NCBI GenBank assembly: GCA_025766275.1
Contig: JAFKAC010000137.1
Location: 62,001 to 126,000 of the forward strand
DNA from: Lactarius indigo
Taxonomy: Eukaryota > Basidiomycota > Agaricomycetes > Russulales > Russulaceae
Length of the DNA: 64,000 bases
Reading direction: 5' to 3'
Shown: piece by piece, positions 40,401 to 49,023 of the stretch
How positions within the stretch are numbered: position 1 is the stretch's first letter
Layout: every line of letters begins with the position of its first letter
Position numbers and translations under genes: made by a program
The notes under the pieces: generated by a model
Told to the model about the DNA's origin: nothing
The model's input: the letters and a program-made list of their open reading frames with translations, nothing else
The model's database searches: none

Positions 40401-42196
40401 ACCCGCGAGCTGATTGGACCGATAAGCCATCCCCTATCCCGCAAGTAATCACGCGACTAACACAGTTGAAAGAAGCCAGAGGGGACGCCCAACGTCTCAT
40501 GAAAAAGGCACAGGAGGCGTGGGTGCGCAACAAGGATACGCCCAAGTTCAGCGTCAACGACCTCGTGTGGCTCGAGGGCAAGCATCTCCGGACCAATCAG
40601 CCCACAGCAAAATTAGCGGCGCGACGCCACGGCCCCTTCCGGGTGACACAGGTGATGTCCCCTTACAATTATCGATTGGAACTTCCCACGCAGTGGAGCA
40701 TCCACCCAGTGTTTCACATCGATCTCCTCACTCCGTACAAGCAAACTCCCTTACACGGGGAAAACTTCACACGACCACCCCCGGAGCTTATCGACGGCGA
40801 AGAGGAATACGAAGTCGAGGCCGTTCTGGATGCCCGGCATTTCGGCAGAAGGAAGCGCCTCCAATATCTCATCAAATGGAAGGGGTACTCGGACTCGGAG
40901 AATCAGTGGGTCGATAAGGACGACGTCTTCGCGCCGGAAGCAGTCCGTCTATATCAGGAAGCCCAAGCGCGGAGACGACAAGTTAAAACGAATACTGTCA
41001 CGGTCGAAGGAAGTCATCCCTCTTTCCTTCGCTCTCTCATCTCTCATATGCCTACCTCCCCTCTACGACATGTCACCCAAGCAGCGCTCCTCGACTCCCT
41101 CGCACAAGACGCCCACGCCCTCCTGGCTGAGGACGACGAGACCGAAGTACCCAACCCTCACATCACGCCATGGACGCCTCTTAGACCAAACGAGGGCCCT
41201 ATCACCGCTCAAGAGTGGGCCAACGTCATCACCCGATTCCCAGACCCCGCTACTACCCCGGACGACGACTCCGCCGTCGTCCACGTCTTCAGAAACGACC
41301 GCGGGGAACGCGAGCCGATCGCCGCTATCCCCCCAAGCGACGACCTCATCGGCGTTCGCGGAATTTTCCCGAGCGACGACCAGCGTTCAAGCGCTGATGG
41401 AGTACGAGTTGGAAGGGTGGAGGAGAGTAGCGGCGGAATGGCAGAGGCAGCAGCTCGACTCCGCAGCGGCCCGACTGAGGGAGATGCGCGAGCGGCGGCA
41501 GCGATGGAGGCAGCTGAGGCTGGCCATGACGACGACGATTACTACCCGGCACGCCACGCCTTCCTTCGAACGAAAAGCGACCCTACTAATCCCCTCATCA
41601 CACCTTGGCTCGTCTACACCGACGGGTCCCCCATGTATCGAGGACGTGTGCGCGTCCCCGGGGTCGCCGACCACCGTCCATTCACCGCCGCCGACGACCC
41701 AGCGCATGTCATTGCGCCTGAGGGGTTCCGGGCAAATCGACGACCCCATCACATTCCATACCCCATCACCGGACCCGACGGAGTACAACGGGACGCATCC
41801 CACGTCCAAATCATCGGAGGGGCCGACCCCCTCATATTAGGAGTCATACCCGGGTCGCCGCACGTTTACGGTAAGCCCTTCTACGCAGAGCCGCACGTGT
41901 CGGCCGCTCTCCGCCCTACGTACCCCCACGAGGACTTGGTCGTCTTCGAGGCGGACCGCATCACCGACCGAGCCCTCAATCGAATCAACGACGAGTCGCT
42001 CACCGCTGAAGTCACGCGCTTCCGCGCGGCCAGCTACGAGCTCGACCGACTTCGCGCTCGGGTGAGCCAGCTGCGCGCCATGATTGAGTGCGCTCAGGAC
42101 GACCGCCGCGACTCCATCTACCGCCTGGAGCGCGCCACGGCCCTCGAGCGCATCGCCGACGAACAGCGCGACTGGCCGGCGAGGGACTTTCGGTGA
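37397..42196 (+). CDS. pol: Gypsy-2 Pol polyprotein, intact
   Basis: Made as Gag-Pol by -1 frameshifting at 37469-37475; the open frame extends back to 37397 inside gag. Protease VDSGATDNF near residue 73, RT with YMDD at 424, RNase H (ELEVDASG) near 572. Integrase zinc domain is near 775-830, with core from VAIDFITKLP (about 850) to DGQSERTNQW (about 945). Chromodomain is near 1136-1190, with a ~380-residue extension to the end. The extension holds HVQIIGGADPLILGVIPGS, YGKPFYAEPH and a terminal coiled coil (LDRLRARVSQLRAM). All catalytic residues are present. The extension is longer than usual for chromoviruses and overlaps a +1-frame ORF. Confidence 0.93.
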   Translation: MAYASSQQHGRGEGSHSSRPVGKGGFSGRLNPSVWVRALQCNSVIVTTRYRSLRIPVTVRTNYQTTETNALVDSGATDNFIKPNMAARAGIPIQPLETPRKIWNIDNTENKAGLITHYVNLEVKTRGQIKRMTFLVTDLGSEDMVLGYPWLSAFEPTISWATATTHPDVQPVILATTEDLLTTSIVRALITAEKEDILRELHEDTYARATTSTELAISAKQQQTAAVLPAVYAEFSKLFNEQASHRFPPARPWDHAIDFKPSAPAAIDCKIYPMTQKEEGELKEFLEEKLKQGYLRPSISPYASSFFFIKKKDGKLRPVQDYRVINSHTIRNQYPLPLIQDLILDLSNAHIYTKLDIRWGYNNIRIRDGDQEKAAFKTKFGLFEPTVMFFGLTNSPATFQAMMNHIYRDTIAKHERLGTTIRVYMDDIGIATHFDHDLTAHISAVRDVLCVAAEHDLYFKLEKCLFHQPRMDYLGVILERGVTRMDPVKVQGIKDWPTPTKVKDVRSFLGFCNFYRLFIRGFATHAKPLTKLTRKDEEWRWTEEEDKAFNTLKRLVTEEPVLAHPILQDPFELEVDASGYAVGAVLLQKKSDGKRHPIGYYSATLSEAERNYDIYDLELLAIVKALRNWRPLLAGAPHKIKIYSDHLNLQYWKSPQKISRRVAREVLELSEYDFEIHHIKGKNNGRADALSRRPDYDQGTEDNSEVVVLPPEVFVRTINTARTLTLNPNLLQPRHQQDAQVIKAWVDPHQLKNIQGEWYKDGRFVITGPASTHRVLIHDHHDLPIHGHPGIARTQRILERHYWWPRLRRDVYEYVQGCAECQRNKVNTRPIHAALHPITPALDALPFQTVAIDFITKLPVSEGYDSILTVTDHDCSKASVFIPCQEEITAEGTAALYVRHVFKRFGLPRKIISDRDPRFTSKFTREACRILGVQQNISTAYHPRTDGQSERTNQWLEQYLRFWVNERQDNWTTYLPIAEFAHNNWPHEHTKQSPFQLLMGYDPRADWTDKPSPIPQVITRLTQLKEARGDAQRLMKKAQEAWVRNKDTPKFSVNDLVWLEGKHLRTNQPTAKLAARRHGPFRVTQVMSPYNYRLELPTQWSIHPVFHIDLLTPYKQTPLHGENFTRPPPELIDGEEEYEVEAVLDARHFGRRKRLQYLIKWKGYSDSENQWVDKDDVFAPEAVRLYQEAQARRRQVKTNTVTVEGSHPSFLRSLISHMPTSPLRHVTQAALLDSLAQDAHALLAEDDETEVPNPHITPWTPLRPNEGPITAQEWANVITRFPDPATTPDDDSAVVHVFRNDRGEREPIAAIPPSDDLIGVRGIFPSDDQRSSADGVRVGRVEESSGGMAEAAARLRSGPTEGDARAAAAMEAAEAGHDDDDYYPARHAFLRTKSDPTNPLITPWLVYTDGSPMYRGRVRVPGVADHRPFTAADDPAHVIAPEGFRANRRPHHIPYPITGPDGVQRDASHVQIIGGADPLILGVIPGSPHVYGKPFYAEPHVSAALRPTYPHEDLVVFEADRITDRALNRINDESLTAEVTRFRAASYELDRLRARVSQLRAMIECAQDDRRDSIYRLERATALERIADEQRDWPARDFR
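37469..37475 (+). promoter_or_regulatory. Gag-Pol -1 frameshift heptamer GGGTTTT
   Basis: Gag frame GAG GGT TTT CGG gives G_GGT_TTT. Pol continues in the -1 frame as GGG TTT TCG. Downstream CCCG-TCAGTC-TGGG can form a short hairpin; Gypsy-3 and -4 have CCCA-TCGGCC-TGGG at the same place. Confidence 0.6.
41070..41840 (+). CDS. Overlapping +1-frame ORF inside Gypsy-2 pol
   Basis: A 256-codon ORF from ATG 41070 (MSPKQRSSTPSHKTP) in the +1 frame over the Pol C-terminal extension. The same ORF is in Gypsy-1 and Gypsy-3, and its first residues (MSPRRSSSTKSHKTP) also survive in truncated Gypsy-4 near 54597. Ser/Thr/Pro-rich N-terminus, a basic helix (EYELEGWRRVAAEWQRQQL, REMRERRQRWRQLR) and a conserved SGQIDDPITF tail. 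No homologue recognised. The predicted helix suggests nucleic-acid binding or assembly, but that is inference. Confidence 0.58.
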   Translation: MSPKQRSSTPSHKTPTPSWLRTTRPKYPTLTSRHGRLLDQTRALSPLKSGPTSSPDSQTPLLPRTTTPPSSTSSETTAGNASRSPLSPQATTSSAFAEFSRATTSVQALMEYELEGWRRVAAEWQRQQLDSAAARLREMRERRQRWRQLRLAMTTTITTRHATPSFERKATLLIPSSHLGSSTPTGPPCIEDVCASPGSPTTVHSPPPTTQRMSLRLRGSGQIDDPITFHTPSPDPTEYNGTHPTSKSSEGPTPSY

Positions 42197-42208
42197 GTCG
42201 GGGTCTCA

Positions 42209-42225
42209 CGCTGAAAAGGGGGTGA
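42209..42225 (+). promoter_or_regulatory. Gypsy-2 polypurine tract
   Basis: CTGAAAAGGGGGTGA abuts the 3' LTR. Matches the purine tracts next to the Gypsy-1 and Gypsy-3 3' LTRs, all ending GGTGA before TGT. Likely plus-strand DNA primer. Confidence 0.6.
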
Positions 42226-42755
42226 TGTCACGCTTCGGACTTTCGGTACTGTGGTACGACTCGGATTGAGGACCCTTACTGTACCGGTTGCAACTACGGC
42301 GGTAAGGTATATTAGTTGCGGACTTACCTACGGTGATACGGCGATGCGATAGGAGATACGGTACTGATTGCTGACTGAGGGCTACGCCACCGATACTAGT
42401 ACTAGTAGTATTAGGATTCGAGTTGTTTCTGCGATACGTTGGACGCTTACCTACTGTGACTCATAGTGGCGCTTCTAAGCCCACTGTTTGTGTATTTAAT
42501 CTGTCTTGCGAAGACCAAGATACGCCATCTTGGTCTTCTTGAATCGTCACTTGTTCTCTTCTTTCACTGTCTCACTTTTGCGCCTATTGGAACTCCCAGC
42601 CTCGTCGTGGAGTAGCAAGAAGTCTTGTCGGTGTACCTCCGTGTATTCACTAAGACAAGGACACGGACCTTCGAGTCGTCGTGTTGATCGCATAAACGCT
42701 GAGTTGTTATCGCCTTTTAGTGCTCAAGTCGAGCTGACGTCGTGACGGCGTTACA
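42226..42755 (+). repeat. Gypsy-2 3' LTR (530 bp)
   Basis: Same sequence as 34887-35416 except one G/A, followed by the ATAGG target duplicate. Confidence 0.94.
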
Positions 42756-42760
42756 ATAGG

Positions 42761-45739
42761 TAGATAGCGGACCCAGTCGTCTTGCCGCTCATTTACCCAG
42801 AAGCGGAGATATTGTTCAAGCCACTGATTCGTTCGTTCCGATTGGCCATCGGTTCGGGGATGATAAGCGGTTGAGATATTTTGGCTGATGCCAAGGATTT
42901 TGCATATCTCCCGCATAAACTTGGATGCGAAACGGGGATCTCGGTCACTGATAACGCGCGAGGGGAGTCCGAATCGTGGGAATACATGAGAGACGTACAG
43001 GGCAGCCGTCCCTTCGGCCATTATTTCTTCATTGCAAGGGATGAAGACCGCGGCTTTGGTGCAATCATGGTCTGTTACTGTGAGAATAGAGTCGTAGCCG
43101 CGAGAGACAGGGAGTTTAGTGATAAAGTCCACCGAAATGGTTTCGAATGGCAAAGCTTCCGGTTTGGGATAGATAGGTTGCAAGGGTGCTCTAATGGGGC
43201 GAAGATTGACTTTGTGCCGCTGGCATTCTGCACAACCTTTGACGTAGTCTACGACGTCATTCTTCATTTGTGGCCACCAGTAATGTCGTTCTGTGAGTTG
43301 GAGGGTGCGTTTGATACCTGGATGGCCGTAGACGGGGGAATCATGGTGAGCAGCGATAATAGTGCGTTTGTCATGTAGGCCGCCGGTGACCACTCGGCGT
43401 CCGTCTTTATACCATGTCCCTTCGATGTCTTTTAGTTTATGGGCGTCGACCCAAGGTTTCAACTTAGCTTTGTCTTGTGTGTAAATGGGATGTTCCGGAA
43501 TCATTTCTACTGGTAGAATCTCTGGTCTCCAGTGCGGATGTTGTGGTTCTTCTAGTGTGGTGGCGCGTACAAAGACGCTTTCGGGTAATACTGTGATTCC
43601 TTCGTTGTCGTTTTCTCCTTGGTCATAGTCTGGTCTTCGCGACAGTGCATCAGCGCGTCCATTGGAGGTTCCTTTAATGTGATGAATCTCGAAATCGTAC
43701 TCCGAGAGTTCAAGTACTTCCCTGGCGACGCGCCTACTGATCTTTTGCGGCGATTTCCAGTATTGTAAGTTAAGATGGTCAGAGAATACCTTGATCTTAT
43801 GAGGGGATCCCGCTAAAAGGGGTCTCCAGTGACGGAAGGCTTTGACGATCGCGAGGAGTTCAAGGTCGTAGATGTCATAATTTCGTTCGGCTTCGTTAAG
43901 GGTGGACGAGTAGTAGCCGATGGGGTGTCGTTTACCGTCTGTTTTTCGCTGAAGGAGGACTGCACCTGTGGCGAACCCAGATGCGTCGACTTCTAACTCG
44001 AATTGCTGTGTGAGGTCTGGGTGCGCTAGGACGGGTTTGCTAGTGACGAGGGTTTTAAGGTCCTGGAATGCCTTTTCTTCTTCGTCTCCCCAGTGCCATT
44101 CGGTATTCTTGCGCGTAAGTTTGTTAAGTGGTCGTGCTTTAGTTGCAAATCCTCGTATGAAGGGTCGGTAAAAATTGCAAAATCCGAGGAAAGAGCGGAC
44201 GTCCTTAACTTTGGTTGGCGTTGGCCAGTCCTTGATGCCCGAAATTTTGACAGGGTCCATGCGTGTCACCCCCTTTTCAAGGATTACCCCCAGGTAATCC
44301 ATGCGCGGGGAGTGGAAAAGACATTTCTCGAGTTTATAGTACAAATCGTGCTCCACGGATACGCGGAGAACGTCTTTGACTGCTTCAATGTGATCCTGCA
44401 AGGAGTGATTAAGTCCCGTAGCGATGCCGATGTCGTCCATGTAGACCCGAATGGTTGTCCCGCGTTTTTCATGCTTAGCAATGACGTCCCTGAAGATGAA
44501 GTTCATCATAGTCTGGAACGTTGCCGGCGAATTAGTTAAGCCAAAAAACATCACCGTTGGTTCGAATAGTCCGTAACGCGTTTTGAACGCCGCCTTTTCC
44601 TCATCTCCCTCTTTGATACGTATGTTGTTATACCCCCATCTAACATCAAGCTTTGTATAGATGTGGGCATTGCTCAGGTCAGTAATGAGATCGGAAATGA
44701 GAGGGAGTGGGTATTGATTGCGGATGGTGACGGCGTTGATCTTTCGATAATCCTGGACGGGTCGTAACTTGCCATCCTTCTTTTTAATAAAGAAGAAGGA
44801 TGATGCGTATGGAGACTTGGAGGGTCGTATGTACCCCTTTTTCAGCTGTTCGTCGATCCATTCGCGTAGCTTCTTATCTTCCTCTTGAGTCATAGGGTAT
44901 ATTTTGCAATCGATGGCGTCAGCCGTCCCTGGTTTGAATTCGATAGCGTGATCCCAGGGCCTGCTGGGTGGAAACCTGTCCGATGCTTCTTCGCTGAAGA
45001 GGCGTTCAAATTCGTGGTATTCGGGGGGTAACTCAGCTTTAGTAGTGTATTGCTGAGTGGCGATGGCGAGATCGGTGGAGGTGGCTCTAATCCGACACCC
45101 TTCTTCAAACTGTTGTCGTTGTTCGTCCGTGATAACGCAAGAGTGCACGACCTCATAGTCGTCGTTTTGGGAAGTGACTGCCGCGATCGTTGTTGCTCGG
45201 AGGTAGGGGTTGGTTGATCGAATGATAATAGGGAGCATGTCTTCGTGGATGGCAGCTTGTGACCATTTAATGTGTGGGTCGTAAATGGCGAGCCAAGGGT
45301 ATCCCAATACGATGTCTTCGTTGCCGATATCCGTAATAAGGAAGCGTATTTCCTTATGGATTCCTTTAGTTTGAACATCAACATCGGTATAATGGGTAAT
45401 ACGCCCCGATCTGTTTTCCGTGTTATCGATGTTCCATATTTTCTTTGGGACGTCGAGTGGTTTTGTCCCTAGTCCCATCCTTTTTGCGAAGGAGGGTTTC
45501 ATGAAGCAATGAGTTGCTCCGGAGTCTACTAATGCGCGTATGTCGGCCATTGCGTAACTGGTGCGAATCGATACTGGAACTCTCATGGAACGATAGCGAG
45601 TCATGATTACACTGTTACAATTAACTGCCCTCACCCAGGCCGATGGGTTCAGGCGTCCTGAAAACCCTCCTTCTTCCACAACTGTTGGAGGATGATGTCT
45701 TTTACGTCGTCTGTTTCTCCTGCTACTCCATTGAGCCAA
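42761..45739 (-). CDS. pol: Gypsy-3 Pol, N-terminal part (protease, RT, RNase H, integrase start)
   Basis: First ~990 codons of Pol on the minus strand, in the -1 frame relative to gag, with real translation entering near 45661. Protease VDSGATHCF, RT with LRPVQDYRKIN and an intact YMDD near 44436, RNase H ELEVDASGFATGAVLLQ, integrase zinc domain (GHPGIKRTLQL, CAECQRHK). The integrase core starts VDFITKLPVSRGYDS and carries DGQSERTNQW. The frame is cut by Gypsy-2 after DWVRYLPI and resumes at 34886 with AEFTHNN, so the element was pol-competent before Gypsy-2 landed. Confidence 0.9.
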
Positions 45740-47619
45740 TCGTTGGCGCGCTGTTGAGGGGGTACGTCTTGAACCGCCCTAGTAGCGACTTCCGGTTCTT
45801 GTTGATGATAGTCGGTATCGATATACCGACTAGTAGATGCTTGAGGTTGATAGTCTCCTCGTGGTTGTCTGCAATCTCGTGCCATGTGCCCATCCTTTCT
45901 ACAGTTGTAGCAAGTGACTGGCCTTTGATTGTTACGTCCTCCTCCTCTTTGCAAAAATCCTCCCCTTGGTCGATATGGGGGACGAGGGGCGAGTATGTCT
46001 TCGGCCCCTGCGAGTCGCCCGCGGATTCAATCTGCTGACGTGTCCATGGCATTCGGGTCTCGTGGCAAATTCCTTGGTTGCCAAGAACTTCTTGGCGGTC
46101 CTTGCCACTGTCGCGATTGACGGGGTCGTCCTTGTCCTTGTCCTGGAGGGACTCCTTTGTTTAACACCGCTTTGAGGTGAAGGTATTGTTGTTGGCGAGT
46201 GGTGGCTGCTTCTTTCCATTCGCGGTAGTTGCGGGGATTGTCGAGGGTATATACTTTTTCATATAGGTCTTTTGGCAGTCCACTTGCGAACAGATCCAAC
46301 GTTTGGGGGTCGTCAAGTCTGTACTGAGCGCGGCGTATGAGCTGTTCGAATTGGGTGCAATACTCATCTAGATTGCCTCCGATCATTCTAACTCCCTTCT
46401 TTAGTTCGTATTGGGCTTGTTCCTGCTCCATAGTGTTTCGGAAGCGCTGCATGAAGCTGCGCGTGACTTCGTTCCATAATCCCTCACTGGTACGAGGTAT
46501 TCCAGCTTGTATCTGGCCGTTGAGCCACGTAAGCATGGCTAATACCCATTCGCTAACATTGACGCCTTTGATATAGGAGAGGAAGAGTAGAGCACGTCGA
46601 TATGGAGTGGCCATGATGCCTTCATCGGCATTCATGCCCCAGTAGACATGCCATTGAGTGAGAAACGCTTCTACTTTGGCGCGTTCTCCATCGAATACTG
46701 TAGGTGCCTCGCCAGCTAATTTGTTACTGGGAGGGGGAATAATGGGACCTGCACCTGGTAGTCCTCCTCCTGGTAGTCCTCCTCCTGGTGGTCCTCCTCC
46801 TGGTGGTCCTCCTGGGAATCCTCCAGGGAATCCGCCGAATCCAGGTCCTCTTGATGGGGGTCCCCCTCCTGGTAAATCGGGAGGTCCCCTTCCTCCTCCA
46901 CTAGGAGGATCTGCTACGTCTGGTCCGATGGCTCGGTGAATTGCCACATCGTCGTCAGTCATTCGATGACCGGTGTAAGGATTGATGGGAGCTAGATTTG
47001 CTCGGGATTCTTCTGTTATGCGTCTTTGTTCTTCCAAAGCTATTTGATCTCTTGCTTCGGCGGTGAGGATTTCTTCATGCGTGACGGTAGCTGTGGCCAT
47101 TGCGACTGCTGGGCTGCGAATGTGAATTACTTCTGGTTCAGGCTGGTGAATGGTGAGGGACTCAGTTCTTTGTATGATATGATCTCCAATGGCTCCCAAG
47201 CTGGCTTCTTCCGCCGGTGTGGTCCCTCTACTTGGTGATTGACTTTCGGGGGCTTCTTCTTCGCTAACTCCTTCGTCTGTGTGTTCGTGTGCTTGTCCGT
47301 CAATGGGACCGTAGTCTGCTCGGCTATTGAGCTCTCTTGCGTCAATGTCGCAGTTGTAATTTCTTCCGGCTGGTCGTATAATGTCCCAGCGATGATCTAT
47401 GGGGTTCCAAGTAACCTCGGTCCAACAGAGGCGTTCGAAGTTGAACTCAACGGGTCGGAAACGGTTAGGACCGTTAAACTCTACGAAATACCCGGTGTCT
47501 TCTCCTCGTTCTCTCCACTGGGCTGCTCCCAGGAATCTTGTTGGTACGTTGCGATCTCCTCGTCGTTCGATGTGATAAGGACGGAAGCTCGTCCACTGGT
47601 CTCTAGTTGAATACGCCAC
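45649..47619 (-). pseudogene. gag: Gypsy-3 Gag, one internal stop, GTG start
   Basis: Open from GTG 47619 (VAYSTRDQWTSFRPYHIERR) to 45649 except a TGA at 46027-46029. There the other elements have CGA (SADR). The N-terminal domain (GYFVEFNGPNRFRPVEFN, CDIDAREL) is conserved and contains no Met. The first ATG in any frame after the predicted RNA start is 47100 (MATATV). A Gly/Pro-rich linker (about 46740-46900), capsid region (FLTQWHVYWGMN) and CCHC knuckle (CYNCRKDGHMARDC) follow. The frameshift heptamer GGGTTTT is at 45667-45661. With one C-to-T change it is nearly functional. Confidence 0.85.
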
Positions 47620-47627
47620 GATTGAGG

Positions 47628-47638
47628 ATCTTGGTCTT
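47628..47638 (-). promoter_or_regulatory. Gypsy-3 primer-binding site (self-priming type)
   Basis: AAGACCAAGAT in element orientation, two bases after the LTR. Complementary to the predicted transcript start at 47880-47870. Confidence 0.63.
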
Positions 47639-47640
47639 AA

Positions 47641-48146
47641 TGTTACGCTCCACCGGCGTTAGTCCGACTTGGACACTGAGAAAGCGTAATCAACTTAGCA
47701 AAGATAGGCGAATGGGGACCTTATGTCAACCCAACGCGGACTGAACAGGGGCGCTTCGGCACACACTGCAGCTCAAGGCAAGGAGGTAGTATCCTTTGGT
47801 GGATACGAGTAGAGACACGCTTGGTCCGAGACCAAGGCAGAAGAGAACGAGTCAAGTGGTGGATTGAAGAAGACCAAGATGGGGACTCTTGGTCTTCCGG
47901 ATCGACTATTTATACAGGTACACGCGGGCTTTAAAGCGCCGCTTGAATAGTAAGTAACCAATAGCGTAACTAGCTCGAACCCTAGTATCGCTATCCTAGG
48001 AATGAGTCATACATGAGTCACAATCACATGCGAACTACTATGCTGACTGATACGATGTAAGAGTCCATGACTAATAGCAATACCGGACCGTAGTCATAAC
48101 CGGTCATGAGTCATGTGTAATGAGTCACTGAGTCCATACCGTAACA
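47641..48146 (-). repeat. Gypsy-3 5' LTR (506 bp)
   Basis: In element orientation: TATAAATA (from 47914), an 11 bp palindrome (arms 47897-47887 and 47879-47869), predicted RNA start 47880, 34 bp after the TATA start. Flanked by CTTCA. Confidence 0.93.
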
Positions 48147-48151
48147 CTTCA

Positions 48152-48547
48152 CCTCTGAAGTGTAAGTTCCCTTTTCTCTTTACTTCTCTATTACCTTTGC
48201 TCATAGACGTTCCTTTATAGTAACTTGTCTTTTAGGTATGCGGTTGTAATAGAGTTCCCTTCACCTCTGAAGTTAACTTGTCTTTTAGCTGTTCAAGCTT
48301 ATTCTCTTGCTTGTTAGTTCTGCGCTTCAACAGGTTATGGGCCCTGACGCCTAATAACTAACTTGCTTCTATCAGATCTACCTGTGTTACCTTGCTCTCT
48401 CAGCCGACCACATATTCTTTGTCGTCTTTCACACCTTCAGTGAGCACCCTCTATCCTCTTTCGACACACCCCCCCTTTCTTGTCCACCATGACTTCGGTC
48501 ATGTGCCATTTTGGCTAGCCTCCTAAGGAGGTTCTCATGAGAGGTTT
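48152..48547. other. Spacer between Gypsy-3 and Gypsy-4, LTR-leader-like
   Basis: No gene. Pyrimidine-rich, with two copies of TTCCCTTCACCTCTGAAGT-like sequence (the first split by Gypsy-3 at 32456/48152, the second at about 48255). It may be the leader of an older LTR whose TATA box is at 32418. Confidence 0.4.
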
Positions 48548-49003
48548 TGTTACGGTTTCCACGTCGAACCCTTACTGTACCGGTTGTGGCTACGGCGGTA
48601 AGGTATATTAGTCACGGACTCGGAGCTTACGATAGGAGTTAGGTGTTAGAGGATGACTCGATCCTAGTACAGGTAGTAGTAGTATTAGGATTGCGGTACT
48701 TACGCGATACGTTGGACGCTACGTTACGGTGACTCATAGCAGCGCTTGAAAGCCTGCTCTTCTTGTATTTAAGGTAGCTGCGGAAGACCAAGATACGCCA
48801 TCTTGGTCTTCTTCAATCGTCACTTCTAGCCTCTCCATTCTCATCTCTACAAGTCGTGCCTTTCATCGAGGAAGGGCCTTATCCTAGTGTCTGCGTACAT
48901 CTAGAACCGCCTTCGAAGCCATATGCCTTCGCGTGTGATTAGCTAAGTCATAGAAGTCGCCTTAAACGAGCTCAAGTCGAGCTAACGTCGTGACGGCGTT
49001 ACA
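48548..49003 (+). repeat. Gypsy-4 5' LTR (456 bp)
   Basis: TGTTACGG...GGCGTTACA. TATTTAA at 48766-48772, palindrome GAAGACCAAGAT/ATCTTGGTCTTC (48783-48794, 48800-48811), predicted RNA start 48800. The primer site AAGACCAAGAT is at 49006-49016. The family resemblance of the LTR to Gypsy-2 is clear (for example GTACCGGTTG and GGCGGTAAGGTATATTAG). Confidence 0.85.
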
Positions 49004-49023
49004 TTAAGACCAAGATCTTCATT

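Larger units (their letters stand above)
34887..42755 (+). mobile_element. Gypsy-2: intact, young Ty3/Gypsy chromovirus
   Basis: Identical-length 530 bp LTRs (34887-35416, 42226-42755) with one substitution. ATAGG is duplicated at 34882-34886 and 42756-42760. Gag and pol have no stop or frameshift other than the expected -1 shift. Protease, RT (YMDD), RNase H, integrase and chromodomain are complete. Inserted in the integrase gene of Gypsy-3 in opposite orientation. This is the best candidate for an autonomous, possibly mobile copy in the window. Confidence 0.95.
32465..48146 (-). mobile_element. Gypsy-3: chromovirus split by Gypsy-2, minus orientation
   Basis: LTRs 32465-32970 and 47641-48146 (506 bp each, one substitution apart). 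CTTCA is duplicated at 32460-32464 and 48147-48151. The internal gag and pol lie on the minus strand. Gypsy-2 sits inside the integrase coding region, duplicating ATAGG. Before that insertion Gypsy-3 was about 7.8 kb. Gag carries one stop. Pol is open apart from Gypsy-2. The near-identical LTRs show recent integration. Confidence 0.93.

Noticed and set aside
40830..41069. Upstream extension of the Gypsy-2 overlapping ORF
   Set aside because: The frame is open but the conserved ATG (MSP...) shared with other elements is at 41070; the upstream part overlaps the chromodomain and has no counterpart start.
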